Shown here piece after piece: positions 53,300 to 61,290 of a stretch of DNA of 64,000 bases. Each line of letters opens with the position of its first letter. The stretch's first letter is position 1. This DNA comes from Pseudomonas sp. RIT-562 (GTDB taxonomy: Bacteria > Pseudomonadota > Gammaproteobacteria > Pseudomonadales > Pseudomonadaceae). The DNA lies in contig NZ_JAPJIV010000021.1 in the NCBI RefSeq assembly GCF_026241895.1, forward strand, positions 62,001 through 126,000. The letters run 5' to 3'. The translations under genes and the position numbers were made by a program. A model generated the notes under the pieces. It had not been told where the DNA came from and did not search any database. It saw only the letters and a program-made list of their open reading frames with translations.

Positions 53300-55606
53300 T
53301 CAATACAGTCGTACTGAACTCATCCGCACCGGCACCGATTTAGCCGCTGGCACCTTGCTGCGCTCGGCATGGTGCCAGAGCGGTACGAGCGAATTACATT
53401 CTGGATAGTAAGCAGCGGCACAACCTTCTGGAATGTCATAGGCAACGATTTCAAATGGCCCTACTTGACGCTTCACTTCAGGTTCTACAGCCGTGGTGAT
53501 TAACACTCGTTCTCCGACTTCAAATCCCAGCCGAACGATATCGTTGAGGTGCATGAAAACCACCTCACGCGTACCGCTGATACCGCGAAAGCGATCCTCG
53601 TATCCGTAAATGGTGGTGTTGAACTGGTCGTTGCTGCGTAACGTCATCAGTTGCAGTACATCGCGCGGCATGACTTCGGGCGTGGTGTCGTCATCTTCGT
53701 TGAGAGTGACCGGGGTGATGAATTGAGCCTTGCCACTTTTAGTCGACCACTCCCGCCTGGCGGCAGCGATGGGCCGATGAAATCCACCTGGTTCCGCCAT
53801 GCGAGACTCCATGTCATGGAAGATTGCCGGGTAAATAGTACCGATGGCCGTCCTGATCTTTGAGTAGTCGTCGCACCATGCCTGCCAATCGATTGAATGA
53901 CCAGCGGGAAGGGTGGCCAGAGCCAAGCCAGCGACGATGCTGGTTTCTGCTTTTATGTGTGGGCCAACCGGTTCGGCATTGCCACGCCATCCGTGGATGC
54001 AGCCGGTGCTGTCCTCCGTGGTATAGGTTTGCTCTGTCCCATTCTGCCTATCTATTTCAATGCGTCCCAGGCACGGCAAAAGCCAGGCGTTGTTTGCTGG
54101 AATTAAGTGAGTGCGATTAAGTTTGGTTGCGATCTGCACGTTCAGTTCCAACGTCTGCCAAGCGGGTTCCATTCGTGCCGTGTCGGGAATAGCTCGCAGA
54201 AAATTGCCACCCAAGCCAATGAAGCCTCGTACTTCACCGGCCAGAATGCCTTCACAGGCGTCGACAGTGCACAGTCCCAATTGCTGCGGCACCTTGAAAC
54301 CGAAATGCTGCTCGATCAACTCGGTGGGTACTTTTTTAGGGTCTTCAGTAATGCCTACGGTGCGCTGACCTTGGACGTTAGAGTGGCCCCTTACCGGGCA
54401 AACACCGGCACCGGGCTTGCCAATGTTTCCGCGCATCAGCAATAGATTTACCACCATCTGCACGTTCTCCACGCCGTGCCGATGCTGGGTCAAGCCCATT
54501 CCGTAAATCATCATCACCCGTTTGCTACGTGCATAAGTGGTGGCCGCCGCTTCAAGTGCGCCGCGAGTCAAACCAGATTTACGTTCGATGTGCTGCCAAT
54601 GATGAGTGCGAACTGATGTCGCAAAAGCCTCGAAACCTTCGGTGTGCCTGGCAATGAAGTCGTTATCGAGAATTGAATTGCCGCCATCTCGTTGCGCGTC
54701 ATCGTCAAGTTCTAGCAATGCCTTTGCAATGCCGATCATAGCTGCGGTGTCACCACCGATGCCGACCTGGTGATACTGGGTACTGATGACAGTAGATTCT
54801 GGCGTCAGCATCTCTGTGGGTGACTGCGGGTTAACGAAGCGCTCTAACCCTCGTTCACGTAACGGGTTGAAGGTGATAATGGGGACGTTACGTTTGCGCA
54901 CGTCCTGCAACTGATGAAGCATCCTCGGAGCGTTGCTGCCGACGTTCTGGCCAAAGAAAAATAGGCAGTCGGTGTGGTTGAAGTCATCCAGCGTGACCGT
55001 ACCGACCGGCACACCGATGCTTTCTTGCAAACCCACAGACGTGCTTTCGTGGCACATATTCGAGCTGTCGGGCAGGTTGTTGGTGCCATAAGCCCTGGCG
55101 AATAACTGGTACATGAACGAGGTTTCCAGGGAGGCACGGCCCGAGGCATAAAACACCACGCTGTCGGGCTCCATGGTTTTCAGCTTCGCACCAATATCGC
55201 GGTACGCTTCTTCCCACGTAGTTTCCCGATACCGATCACTCGTCGAGTCGTATCGCATTGGGTGGGTGAGCCGACCTTGTTGCTCCAGATCATAATCCTG
55301 CCATTGCCGAAGCTCGCTCAGGGTGTGGTTGGCAAAAAAGGCAGGGTCGGTTTTTTTCGATGTCAGCTCCCAGGCAGTTGCCTTGGCACCGTTCTCGCAA
55401 AACTCCAATGCGTGTGGGTGTCCTGGCTTCGCCCAAGCACAACTGACGCAGGCGAAACCATCCGGCTTGTTCTGCTTTAGAAGGGCTTTGGGAGCCTTGG
55501 AAAAAGCTTGCTCACGCCAAAGTATTTTCATCACGGAGTTCGCGGATCCCCAGCCACCACTTGCATGTCTATATGGTTTGAAATGGGCTTTTGGATGAAT
55601 GAGCAT
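53300..55606 (-). CDS. FdhF/YdeP-like molybdopterin oxidoreductase
   Basis: A 768-residue molybdoenzyme. A [4Fe-4S]-binding cluster is at Cys53, Cys56 and Cys70 (ACVSCAWAKPGHPHALEFC). The molybdopterin domain contains VVFYASGRASLETSFMYQLF, NLPDSSNMCHESTSVGLQES (the active-site-region Cys) and VCPVRGHSNVQGQRTVG, and the C-terminal domain has TLRSNDQFNTTIYGYEDRFR. It resembles E. coli YdeP and the FdhF alpha group, linked to acid resistance or formate oxidation. No FdhD or beta-subunit gene is adjacent. The ATG at 55606 was chosen over an upstream frame in intergenic DNA. Confidence 0.88.
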   Translation of the reverse strand: MLIHPKAHFKPYRHASGGWGSANSVMKILWREQAFSKAPKALLKQNKPDGFACVSCAWAKPGHPHALEFCENGAKATAWELTSKKTDPAFFANHTLSELRQWQDYDLEQQGRLTHPMRYDSTSDRYRETTWEEAYRDIGAKLKTMEPDSVVFYASGRASLETSFMYQLFARAYGTNNLPDSSNMCHESTSVGLQESIGVPVGTVTLDDFNHTDCLFFFGQNVGSNAPRMLHQLQDVRKRNVPIITFNPLRERGLERFVNPQSPTEMLTPESTVISTQYHQVGIGGDTAAMIGIAKALLELDDDAQRDGGNSILDNDFIARHTEGFEAFATSVRTHHWQHIERKSGLTRGALEAAATTYARSKRVMMIYGMGLTQHRHGVENVQMVVNLLLMRGNIGKPGAGVCPVRGHSNVQGQRTVGITEDPKKVPTELIEQHFGFKVPQQLGLCTVDACEGILAGEVRGFIGLGGNFLRAIPDTARMEPAWQTLELNVQIATKLNRTHLIPANNAWLLPCLGRIEIDRQNGTEQTYTTEDSTGCIHGWRGNAEPVGPHIKAETSIVAGLALATLPAGHSIDWQAWCDDYSKIRTAIGTIYPAIFHDMESRMAEPGGFHRPIAAARREWSTKSGKAQFITPVTLNEDDDTTPEVMPRDVLQLMTLRSNDQFNTTIYGYEDRFRGISGTREVVFMHLNDIVRLGFEVGERVLITTAVEPEVKRQVGPFEIVAYDIPEGCAAAYYPECNSLVPLWHHAERSKVPAAKSVPVRMSSVRLY

Positions 55607-56018
55607 TGGCGGCTCCGGAAAGCTTATCGGGGGATATTGGTATAGATAGGACGAATGGCTGCAAGGAATGGTTCGAGTGGATTTGAGGGGTATCAATCAA
55701 TTTGGCGCGAGAGTATTGGATGGCACGCGGTGAGCTCAATGTTGAAAAGCAACGACAGCCAGAAAGTGTCAGCTTGATTCTAAAACGCAGTGGCCAATGC
55801 CGGGAGACAGTAGCAGCACGTCGCTTGACTGACTTCATGTTCATGACCATCCGGGCCGCCGAGTAGCAACGAGCCCGACCGCTGGCAATGCCCACCATTT
55901 TATGACCTTCGGAGTCAGTGACGGTAGCTGAAACCCCATATCGCCATTGTGGTGGCCAGCTTATGACGCCAAAGGCATGTACAACCTGCAATGCCCACCC
56001 TTCAATAACTGACAGCAA
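55569..56018 (-). CDS. Possible small conserved Pseudomonas gene, frame decays downstream
   Basis: In the 604-base gap upstream of the molybdoenzyme, the minus strand encodes about 80 protein-like residues: IEGWALQVVHAFGVISWPPQ, WRYGVSATVTDSEGHKMVGI, GRARCYSAARMVMNM and VKRRAATVSRHWPLRF. This resembles small Pseudomonas proteins I recall. After about 55785 the frame becomes non-coding in character and runs 38 bases into the molybdoenzyme gene. The only start is TTG at 56018. It is either a short gene that lost its stop codon or a fragment. Function unknown. Confidence 0.4.
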   Translation of the reverse strand: MLSVIEGWALQVVHAFGVISWPPQWRYGVSATVTDSEGHKMVGIASGRARCYSAARMVMNMKSVKRRAATVSRHWPLRFRIKLTLSGCRCFSTLSSPRAIQYSRAKLIDTPQIHSNHSLQPFVLSIPISPDKLSGAANAHSSKSPFQTI

Positions 56019-56210
56019 AATGAATTTAACCAGTGGCTGAGCAACCTACAAAGCTATACAGCAGCTCGGGTTTTGTAGAAAAGGGCGGCGTGATCGCGAT
56101 ACCGGTAGTAGGATCGGCTATGGTGATAATGTGATATCGTCTACCACACACGTGACTATCTGAAACTCGGCAGCCGAGCCAGGTATGATCGAACATTGGA
56201 ATAAAATTCC

Positions 56211-57005
56211 GTGCCACCCAATTGCCCAAGCCCTGATGAGCTTCGCACCCGCAATGCGGAGTTGCTGGAAGAAAACGCCAGGCTGCGGGAGGCAATCTCG
56301 TCTCGCGATGCTTTTCTTGCAATTGCTGCTCACGAACTTCGAAATCCGATGACACCTATCTTTGGAAGGGTGAGCCTTCTGCGCCACATGGTTGGCAAAC
56401 CTGACTGCTCAGCAGATAAGATTGAGAAAAGCCTTGGGCACATTGAATGGCTTATTTCGCGGTATATCCAGCGAGCGACCACGCTGCTCGACATAGCGCG
56501 AGTCACTTCCGGGCACCTCAAGTTCGATCCAGTCCTAGTCAATGTTTGCCCACTCATCCGGGAGATAGCCGAAAGCGTTCGTCCTCTTGCTGAGCATGCG
56601 GGTTCGACTCTGGATCTTCAGCTCCAACCGGAAGGATTGACCATTCTTGGTGACCGCCTGTCACTGGAACAGATCATTGACAACCTGATCTCCAACGCCG
56701 TCAAGTACGGAGGTGGAACTCCGATTTTGATCACTGCGACCGCAGACTTTAAAAACGACACTGCTGTTATCTGCGTCCGCGATAACGGGCCAGGTATTGC
56801 ACCTGCCGATCAGAGCCGTATTTTCGAACGTTTTGAAAGAGCGGTGCGACCAGGGGAGCAGGTGACAGGTTTTGGCGTCGGGTTGTGGATTGTGCGTCAA
56901 CTGACAGAGGCGATGGGTGGCGCAATCACGGTGTACTCTGAACCAGGCATGGGTTCGGCTTTTACTATTACGATGCCTCTGCAACTAGCGAAGGACACAA
57001 AATGA
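56211..57005 (+). CDS. Sensor histidine kinase preceding KaiC copy 2
   Basis: A 264-residue minimal kinase. A short coiled coil (ELRTRNAELLEENARLREAI) leads straight into the H-box with His41 (LAIAAHELRNPMTPIFG). HATPase_c follows with LIDNLISNAVKYGGG-type sequence, RDNGPGIAPADQSRIFERFE and GFGVGLWIVRQL. No sensor domain or membrane segment is present, unlike the GAF kinase in the first module. It starts with GTG, and its TGA overlaps the KaiC start (ATGA), so they are translationally coupled. It probably takes its signal from, or gives it to, KaiC. Confidence 0.88.
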   Translation: MPPNCPSPDELRTRNAELLEENARLREAISSRDAFLAIAAHELRNPMTPIFGRVSLLRHMVGKPDCSADKIEKSLGHIEWLISRYIQRATTLLDIARVTSGHLKFDPVLVNVCPLIREIAESVRPLAEHAGSTLDLQLQPEGLTILGDRLSLEQIIDNLISNAVKYGGGTPILITATADFKNDTAVICVRDNGPGIAPADQSRIFERFERAVRPGEQVTGFGVGLWIVRQLTEAMGGAITVYSEPGMGSAFTITMPLQLAKDTK

Positions 57006-58516
57006 ACACCCCTGTCTTATCAAAAGAGTCGGAAATTAAGAGATTGCCAACGGGCATTTCGGGACTCGATACCATCTTAAATGGTGGTCTTATGCAGGGA
57101 GGGATTTACATCGTCCAAGGCGACCCCGGAGCAGGTAAGACGATCCTTACGAATCAGATCTGCTTCCACCATATTTCCAAGGTGGAAGGTAGTCGAGCAC
57201 TGTTCGTTACCCTACTCGCCGAGAACCATGCTCGGATGATGAGTAATCTGCGCGGACTCTCCTTCTTCGATCAAAGTCGCATTCCCGATGGATTGACCTA
57301 TCTCAGCGCCTTCAACGCGCTGCGGGAGGATGGCACCAAAGGGCTCACCACTCTCCTGCGCCGTGAAATATTACGCCGCAGATGTTCGTTGCTGGTGATT
57401 GACGGAATAGTCTCGGCGCAAACCACTGCGGAAACTGATCAGGCATTCAAAGAGTTTATTCACAGCTTGCAGGAAATCGCGCTCGCAACCGATTGCACCA
57501 TGATCATGACGAACAATGCTGGTATGGGCGAGGTATCACCCGAGCAAACAATGGTGGATGGGTTAATAAGGCTGAGAGATCAAAATTACGGTTGGCGCTC
57601 AGAGAGCGACCTGCAAGTGACCAAATTTCGTGGCGGCGCGTTTCTGCGCGGACGTCACGCATACAAGATTACGGATGCAGGTTTTGTCGTGCACCCCCGA
57701 ATAGAGGCATTGCTTGGCCGCCCCTCTCAGAAGGAAGCACTTATAACCAAAAGAGCATCAACCGGACTCGCCAGGCTGGATGAAATGCTTGATGGAGGCC
57801 TTCCTGCTGCGTCAACGACCATGGTCATGGGGCCATCGGGAGCCGGAAAGACAACAATTGGTCTGCACTTCCTATCTGAGTCATCAGAAGATGAGCCTGG
57901 CCTAATGTTCGGGTTTTATGAAACCCCCGAGCGCACTCGGGCCAAAGTCGAGGTGATGAGCACAACTTTAGCCAATATGATCGATGCAGGCACCGTGGAA
58001 ATCATGTGGCAGCCTCCCACCGACGACCTGCTTGACGCCTACGGTGAAAGATTGCTGGCGGCCATCCGACGACGCGGAGTCCGTCGACTGTTCATAGACG
58101 GGCTTGGAGGCTTTACCAAGGCAGCAGTTGAGCCAGCGAGAATGGATCATTTTTTCACCGCGCTGGCTAATGAGCTGCGAGTGCTAGGCGTAACGACTGT
58201 TTATTCTTTGGAAGTGCCTGACATCTTGGGCCCGGCTATTCGAATACCCGTCAATGATATCTCTAGCATCGCTGAGAATATGGTGCTGTTACGTTTCGTC
58301 GAAGTACGATCCAGTCTGTACCGGCTGCTCTCAATTTTGAAAGTGAGAAACAGCAATTTCAATCCGTCCCTACACGAATACACCATCACTAATTCCGGGC
58401 TGATCATCAACGATACATACGAAACTGCCGAAACCATCCTGTCACAAGTCGACCCAACAGCGGAGCGGATCACAGTTGCAAGTTCGGCTGCGCTGCAACC
58501 GAAAGGCAAGGACTAA
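57002..58516 (+). CDS. Double-domain KaiC-like ATPase, copy 2
   Basis: A 504-residue paralogue of the protein at 28772, alignable along nearly its whole length. Walker A motifs lie at residues 40-47 (GDPGAGKT) and 277-284 (GPSGAGKT), and Walker B-like strands read LLVIDGIVSAQ and RRLFIDGLGGF. The Ser421-Ser422 pair in NDISSIAENMVLLR matches copy 1. The first catalytic Glu is again absent in both domains (LLAEN and FYET). The C-terminal tail is about 14 residues longer. Base composition is less GC-rich than copy 1, which may mean separate acquisition. It likely forms hexamers, as KaiC does; that is inferred from the family. Confidence 0.9.
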   Translation: MNTPVLSKESEIKRLPTGISGLDTILNGGLMQGGIYIVQGDPGAGKTILTNQICFHHISKVEGSRALFVTLLAENHARMMSNLRGLSFFDQSRIPDGLTYLSAFNALREDGTKGLTTLLRREILRRRCSLLVIDGIVSAQTTAETDQAFKEFIHSLQEIALATDCTMIMTNNAGMGEVSPEQTMVDGLIRLRDQNYGWRSESDLQVTKFRGGAFLRGRHAYKITDAGFVVHPRIEALLGRPSQKEALITKRASTGLARLDEMLDGGLPAASTTMVMGPSGAGKTTIGLHFLSESSEDEPGLMFGFYETPERTRAKVEVMSTTLANMIDAGTVEIMWQPPTDDLLDAYGERLLAAIRRRGVRRLFIDGLGGFTKAAVEPARMDHFFTALANELRVLGVTTVYSLEVPDILGPAIRIPVNDISSIAENMVLLRFVEVRSSLYRLLSILKVRNSNFNPSLHEYTITNSGLIINDTYETAETILSQVDPTAERITVASSAALQPKGKD

Positions 58517-58518
58517 TT

Positions 58519-58884
58519 ATGGCTATCGTCCTGATCGTCGATGATGAGTTTGGTATTGCCAGCCTCCTTGAGGACGTACTTGAGGATGAGGGCCATCGTT
58601 CGATCCTTGCGGCTAACGGACGGCAAGCATTAGAAAAAGCGGGTGAAACGCGTCCAGATCTGGTGATCACCGATTTTATGATGCCGGTTATGGATGGGGC
58701 TGCGCTAATTGCCTCCCTGTCCAACCATCCAGAGCTAAAGAAAATTCCCATAATTCTGATGAGTTCCTTGCCCGAGCCTACTGTGGCGGAAAGATGCTCT
58801 GGCTACGCTTCATTCCTGCGCAAGCCTTTCAAAATCTTGGAAGTCATAGATTTAGTGGAAAAGTTGCTTGCAAAAAAAAATTGA
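58519..58884 (+). CDS. Single-domain receiver following KaiC copy 2
   Basis: A 121-residue receiver domain: VDDEFGIASLLEDVLEDEGH, phosphoacceptor Asp52 in ITDFMMPVMDGAALI, switch Ser in ILMSSLP and Lys in LRKPFKILE. It begins two bases after the KaiC stop, so all three genes are tightly coupled. The equivalent gene in module 1 has the same ITDFMMPVMDG site. A strong terminator follows at 59003, closing the operon. It lacks an output domain. Confidence 0.9.
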   Translation: MAIVLIVDDEFGIASLLEDVLEDEGHRSILAANGRQALEKAGETRPDLVITDFMMPVMDGAALIASLSNHPELKKIPIILMSSLPEPTVAERCSGYASFLRKPFKILEVIDLVEKLLAKKN

Positions 58885-59002
58885 GCGCAGTGCGTATCAT
58901 ATGACTTCGATTGCAATCGATATCTTCTTGCAATCCGCTCTTGCGGTGGGGACGCGTGGAAGGCGATTGTGTTGAAAGAGTCGGTCTTCCAGCATTGAGT
59001 GC

Positions 59003-59030
59003 AAAAAAGGCCCTTGAGGGCCTTTTTTGT
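59003..59030 (+). terminator. Rho-independent terminator after the second KaiC operon
   Basis: AAAAAAGGCCC, loop TTGA, GGGCCTTTTTT, then GTT: a perfect 11-bp stem flanked by A and T runs, so it can work in both directions. It separates the plus-strand KaiC operon from the minus-strand genes that follow. Confidence 0.88.
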
Positions 59031-59071
59031 TAGCCGACTGTGTTAATTAGATATCGACCTTGAACCGGAAA

Positions 59072-59392
59072 TTAATCAGATTCAAGAAGCGAGCTGAACC
59101 ACTCAGCATAGGGTGAATTGGTGACCTGGTGCATATTGAAGTCTTGCCTCCCATCGTTCCACCAAACAGGGCCCCGTTCCCCGAGGGCTACCTTGGCTTT
59201 TAGTACGTTTTCCCGAGCCAACTTAACCTGCGAGGCGTCTCCCGAAGCCTTTGCTTTCTTAACGTCACGTCGAGCTGCCATAAGCTCGTTTACAAGACTC
59301 TGCCGCTCATCGTCTTTCAGGGCAGGATTGGAACATCGCCACAGCTGTCCTTGGACAACGAAGTAACGACCGTCTGGGGTCACTGGATGCAT
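59072..59392 (-). CDS. Small conserved hypothetical protein
   Basis: A 106-residue soluble protein starting MHPVTPDGRYFVVQGQLWRC. The middle is a charged helix (LVNELMAARRDVKKAKASGD), followed by KAKVALGERGPVWWNDG and NSPYAEWFSSL. I recall widespread proteobacterial relatives with the same beginning and the ALGERGPVWW motif, none with a proven function. The ATG at 59392 was preferred over an upstream in-frame start. It converges with the KaiC operon through the bidirectional terminator. Together with the next genes it forms a run of small minus-strand proteins. Confidence 0.78.
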   Translation of the reverse strand: MHPVTPDGRYFVVQGQLWRCSNPALKDDERQSLVNELMAARRDVKKAKASGDASQVKLARENVLKAKVALGERGPVWWNDGRQDFNMHQVTNSPYAEWFSSLLESD

Positions 59393-59446
59393 TACTTCTC
59401 TACGACCTTTCAAAGGGCGCTTCTCCAGAGAATTCACGAAGGACGA

Positions 59447-59944
59447 CTACCTCAGCTTTCGGGTAGGAAGGCGTTTAGCTTGTTTGACCCCAAACAGTAT
59501 TCCCAGTAATAGCGCTGCTCCCGCCGCCAGGAGTATGGGATAGGGATGTTTACCTGACATCCAGACGCCCTCAACTCCTTGTTGATCGCTTGTTGAAGTA
59601 GGGCGATGTCCCGATGACGATGGATTACGGCTGATCGGAATGTCAGAGGGATCGATCTCTGCTTCGTAGGGCATTTCGTTTAAAGGTAAACGCGCACCGT
59701 CTGCGAGAACGAGGGTGAGGTCTTCGACCGTGCCGGCAAGTCGATTTGGAAAAACCGGCTCACCCGTGGGATCAAGCTCATCGTAATAAAACTGCTGACC
59801 TTCCAGCCAACCTATGGCCGTCATCAATTCGGGGCCAAGGTAATATTTCCCGTCGAGGAAGAAGCCTGGGAAATGTCTTGTGCGTTCGAGACTTTCTACG
59901 ATGTAACGCTCGCCTGCCTTCATACCGGTTGCTGGGTCAATCAT
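59447..59944 (-). CDS. Hypothetical protein with C-terminal membrane anchor
   Basis: A 165-residue protein starting MIDPATGMKAGERYIVESLE. The first 110 residues look like a soluble beta-rich domain (YYLGPELMTAIGWLEGQQFY, EDLTLVLADGARLPLNEMPY), followed by a low-complexity Ser/Pro linker. A single hydrophobic helix (PYPILLAAGAALLLGILFGV) and a basic tail (KQAKRLPTRKLR) end the protein. It is probably tail-anchored with the domain in the cytoplasm. GAGGG lies before the ATG at 59944. Function unknown. Confidence 0.65.
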   Translation of the reverse strand: MIDPATGMKAGERYIVESLERTRHFPGFFLDGKYYLGPELMTAIGWLEGQQFYYDELDPTGEPVFPNRLAGTVEDLTLVLADGARLPLNEMPYEAEIDPSDIPISRNPSSSGHRPTSTSDQQGVEGVWMSGKHPYPILLAAGAALLLGILFGVKQAKRLPTRKLR

Positions 59945-60226
59945 GATGAAGCCCTCAGATTCGCTGGTGTTGCGATAGAGGATGGGGTCTGGCGCAACGT
60001 TCCATCGAGATGACTGAAAGGTTAATAGCAGGATGGCGACCGTAGGTGAGCCGATAAATCGAACACTCCGAAATACGAACCCTCTCCTAGCTACATGCCC
60101 CAACCATTTAGGGTACTGATAGGGGTGTTTGAATCACGATCCTAAGCTTCAAGGCGGTATGGGTGAGGACAACCTAATACCCACGTCACCTGATCCATTG
60201 AGTCCTGGGCGTACTGAGGTGACCCA

Positions 60227-60367
60227 ATGAAGGAGGAGGGGATTGACGAGCTGCCGAATAACGAAGGAGAACGTCCGCTTGATGATGACGGCGTCGGGCT
60301 AGACCCTGAGCGTGTGCGGGAGGAGACGGATCATGCATTGATGGATAAGCAACGGGATCCACGCTGA
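60227..60367 (+). CDS. Very small acidic protein
   Basis: A 46-residue frame, MKEEGIDELPNNEGERPL through DDDGVGLDPERVREETDHAL to KQRDPR. It is strongly acidic and hydrophilic with no hydrophobic core, so probably disordered. GAGGTGA lies four bases before the ATG, a good ribosome site. It stands alone between divergent and convergent minus-strand genes. The codon choice is normal for the organism. I do not recognise a family; similar tiny acidic proteins often accompany stress genes. Confidence 0.5.
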   Translation: MKEEGIDELPNNEGERPLDDDGVGLDPERVREETDHALMDKQRDPR

Positions 60368-60487
60368 CCGTGTATCAGCACGCGTCCTGTTGGACTAGCC
60401 AGGGCAGCTGTGCGAGATAAGGATTAGCCCGAAGAGTCAGAGAGTGGAGTGCATGCATCACAAAAGGCTCGGCCATCTCTTTTTTAG

Positions 60488-60521
60488 GCAAAAAAAAGAC
60501 CCGCGATGGGGGCACGGGTCG
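60488..60521 (-). terminator. Rho-independent terminator, minus strand
   Basis: Read on the minus strand: GACCCGTGCC, then the loop, CGCGGGTC, followed by a T run (TTTTTTTTGCC). It lies 48 bases after the stop of the 90-residue gene at 60569. Confidence 0.7.
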
Positions 60522-60568
60522 GGAAACACTTAAGGAGCTGTCACAACCGTACACCCGCAAATGTGAAA

Positions 60569-60841
60569 TTATCGTGATGGAAGTAGCACGGTTGGTTCGG
60601 TGGAGAAATCAGATAGCGTTGCCGCATACGTCGTCCGCAAGTGGCCCGCAAGCTGGTCTTCCAACTTTGGGAGGGCTGCTTCTGTCGCGGGCCAATCGGC
60701 TGCGAGATTAGAGGCTCCCGCCGTATGAGAAAGCTTTTGATGCAGATATGCGATCTGCTCTCCCACAAAATGAGCCGAGTAAGCAGCGGTTGAGATAAAT
60801 CCCGCAAGTCCGAGACTGGCAATCATCCTAAAGACAGACAT
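60569..60841 (-). CDS. Small exported or membrane-anchored hypothetical protein
   Basis: A 90-residue protein. The first 22 residues (MSVFRMIASLGLAGFISTAA) are a signal peptide or membrane anchor. The rest is helical and polar (QIAYLHQKLSHTAG, LPKLEDQLAGHLRTTYAATL). AAGGAAG precedes the ATG at 60841. It is terminated by the hairpin at 60488. No family is recognised. Confidence 0.6.
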   Translation of the reverse strand: MSVFRMIASLGLAGFISTAAYSAHFVGEQIAYLHQKLSHTAGASNLAADWPATEAALPKLEDQLAGHLRTTYAATLSDFSTEPTVLLPSR

Positions 60842-60961
60842 GGCACTTCCTTAACAGGCTACGTCGGGTGAGGCCATAGTGCGTCCATTGGAAGGAACGA
60901 GCAAGATTCATGGGGACGTTAGGGACTGGCTAATGGAGGACGGACAGGATGTCCTTTACGC

Positions 60962-61180
60962 CTAAGATTGACGTAGGCGCATGATGGCATCAGTGATGCC
61001 TTGGGCATTCTTGTCCAGCGTCTCCATCGCCCCGATTGCATTAGCGGCTATGTTTTCTAATCCGCTCTCAAGGAGCCACTTTGTCACTTCTTCAATGGCT
61101 GCGCATATTGCGTGCTGGTTGTGCAGCAGCAGTGTGAGAGCGTCTGCGGTGGCTATATTCGCTTCCGAGCTATCTGGCAT
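60962..61180 (-). CDS. Small conserved Pseudomonas helical protein
   Basis: A 72-residue protein starting MPDSSEANIATADALTLLLH. It is helical throughout (HAICAAIEEVTKWLLESGLE, ANAIGAMETLDKNAQGITDA) and soluble. AAGGAAG lies seven bases upstream of the ATG at 61180. The longer frame from 61261 has a non-coding basic leader. I recall similar short proteins in Pseudomonas, none characterised. Confidence 0.65.
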   Translation of the reverse strand: MPDSSEANIATADALTLLLHNQHAICAAIEEVTKWLLESGLENIAANAIGAMETLDKNAQGITDAIMRLRQS

Positions 61181-61290
61181 CGGTATCTTCCTTGATGATC
61201 TGGTTCGTAGATCGTAGATGATATCTCGCCTGTCCCGAGCTCTTCCTGAATCAACCCGCATGGCGGATGGCCTATCCGTTCTGGCACGAC

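Noticed and set aside
54107..54445. 112-residue plus-strand frame inside the molybdoenzyme
   Set aside because: It is antisense to conserved molybdopterin-domain sequence.
55020..55080. Selenocysteine at the molybdoenzyme active site
   Set aside because: The site reads a normal Cys codon in NMCHESTS and no in-frame TGA is present.
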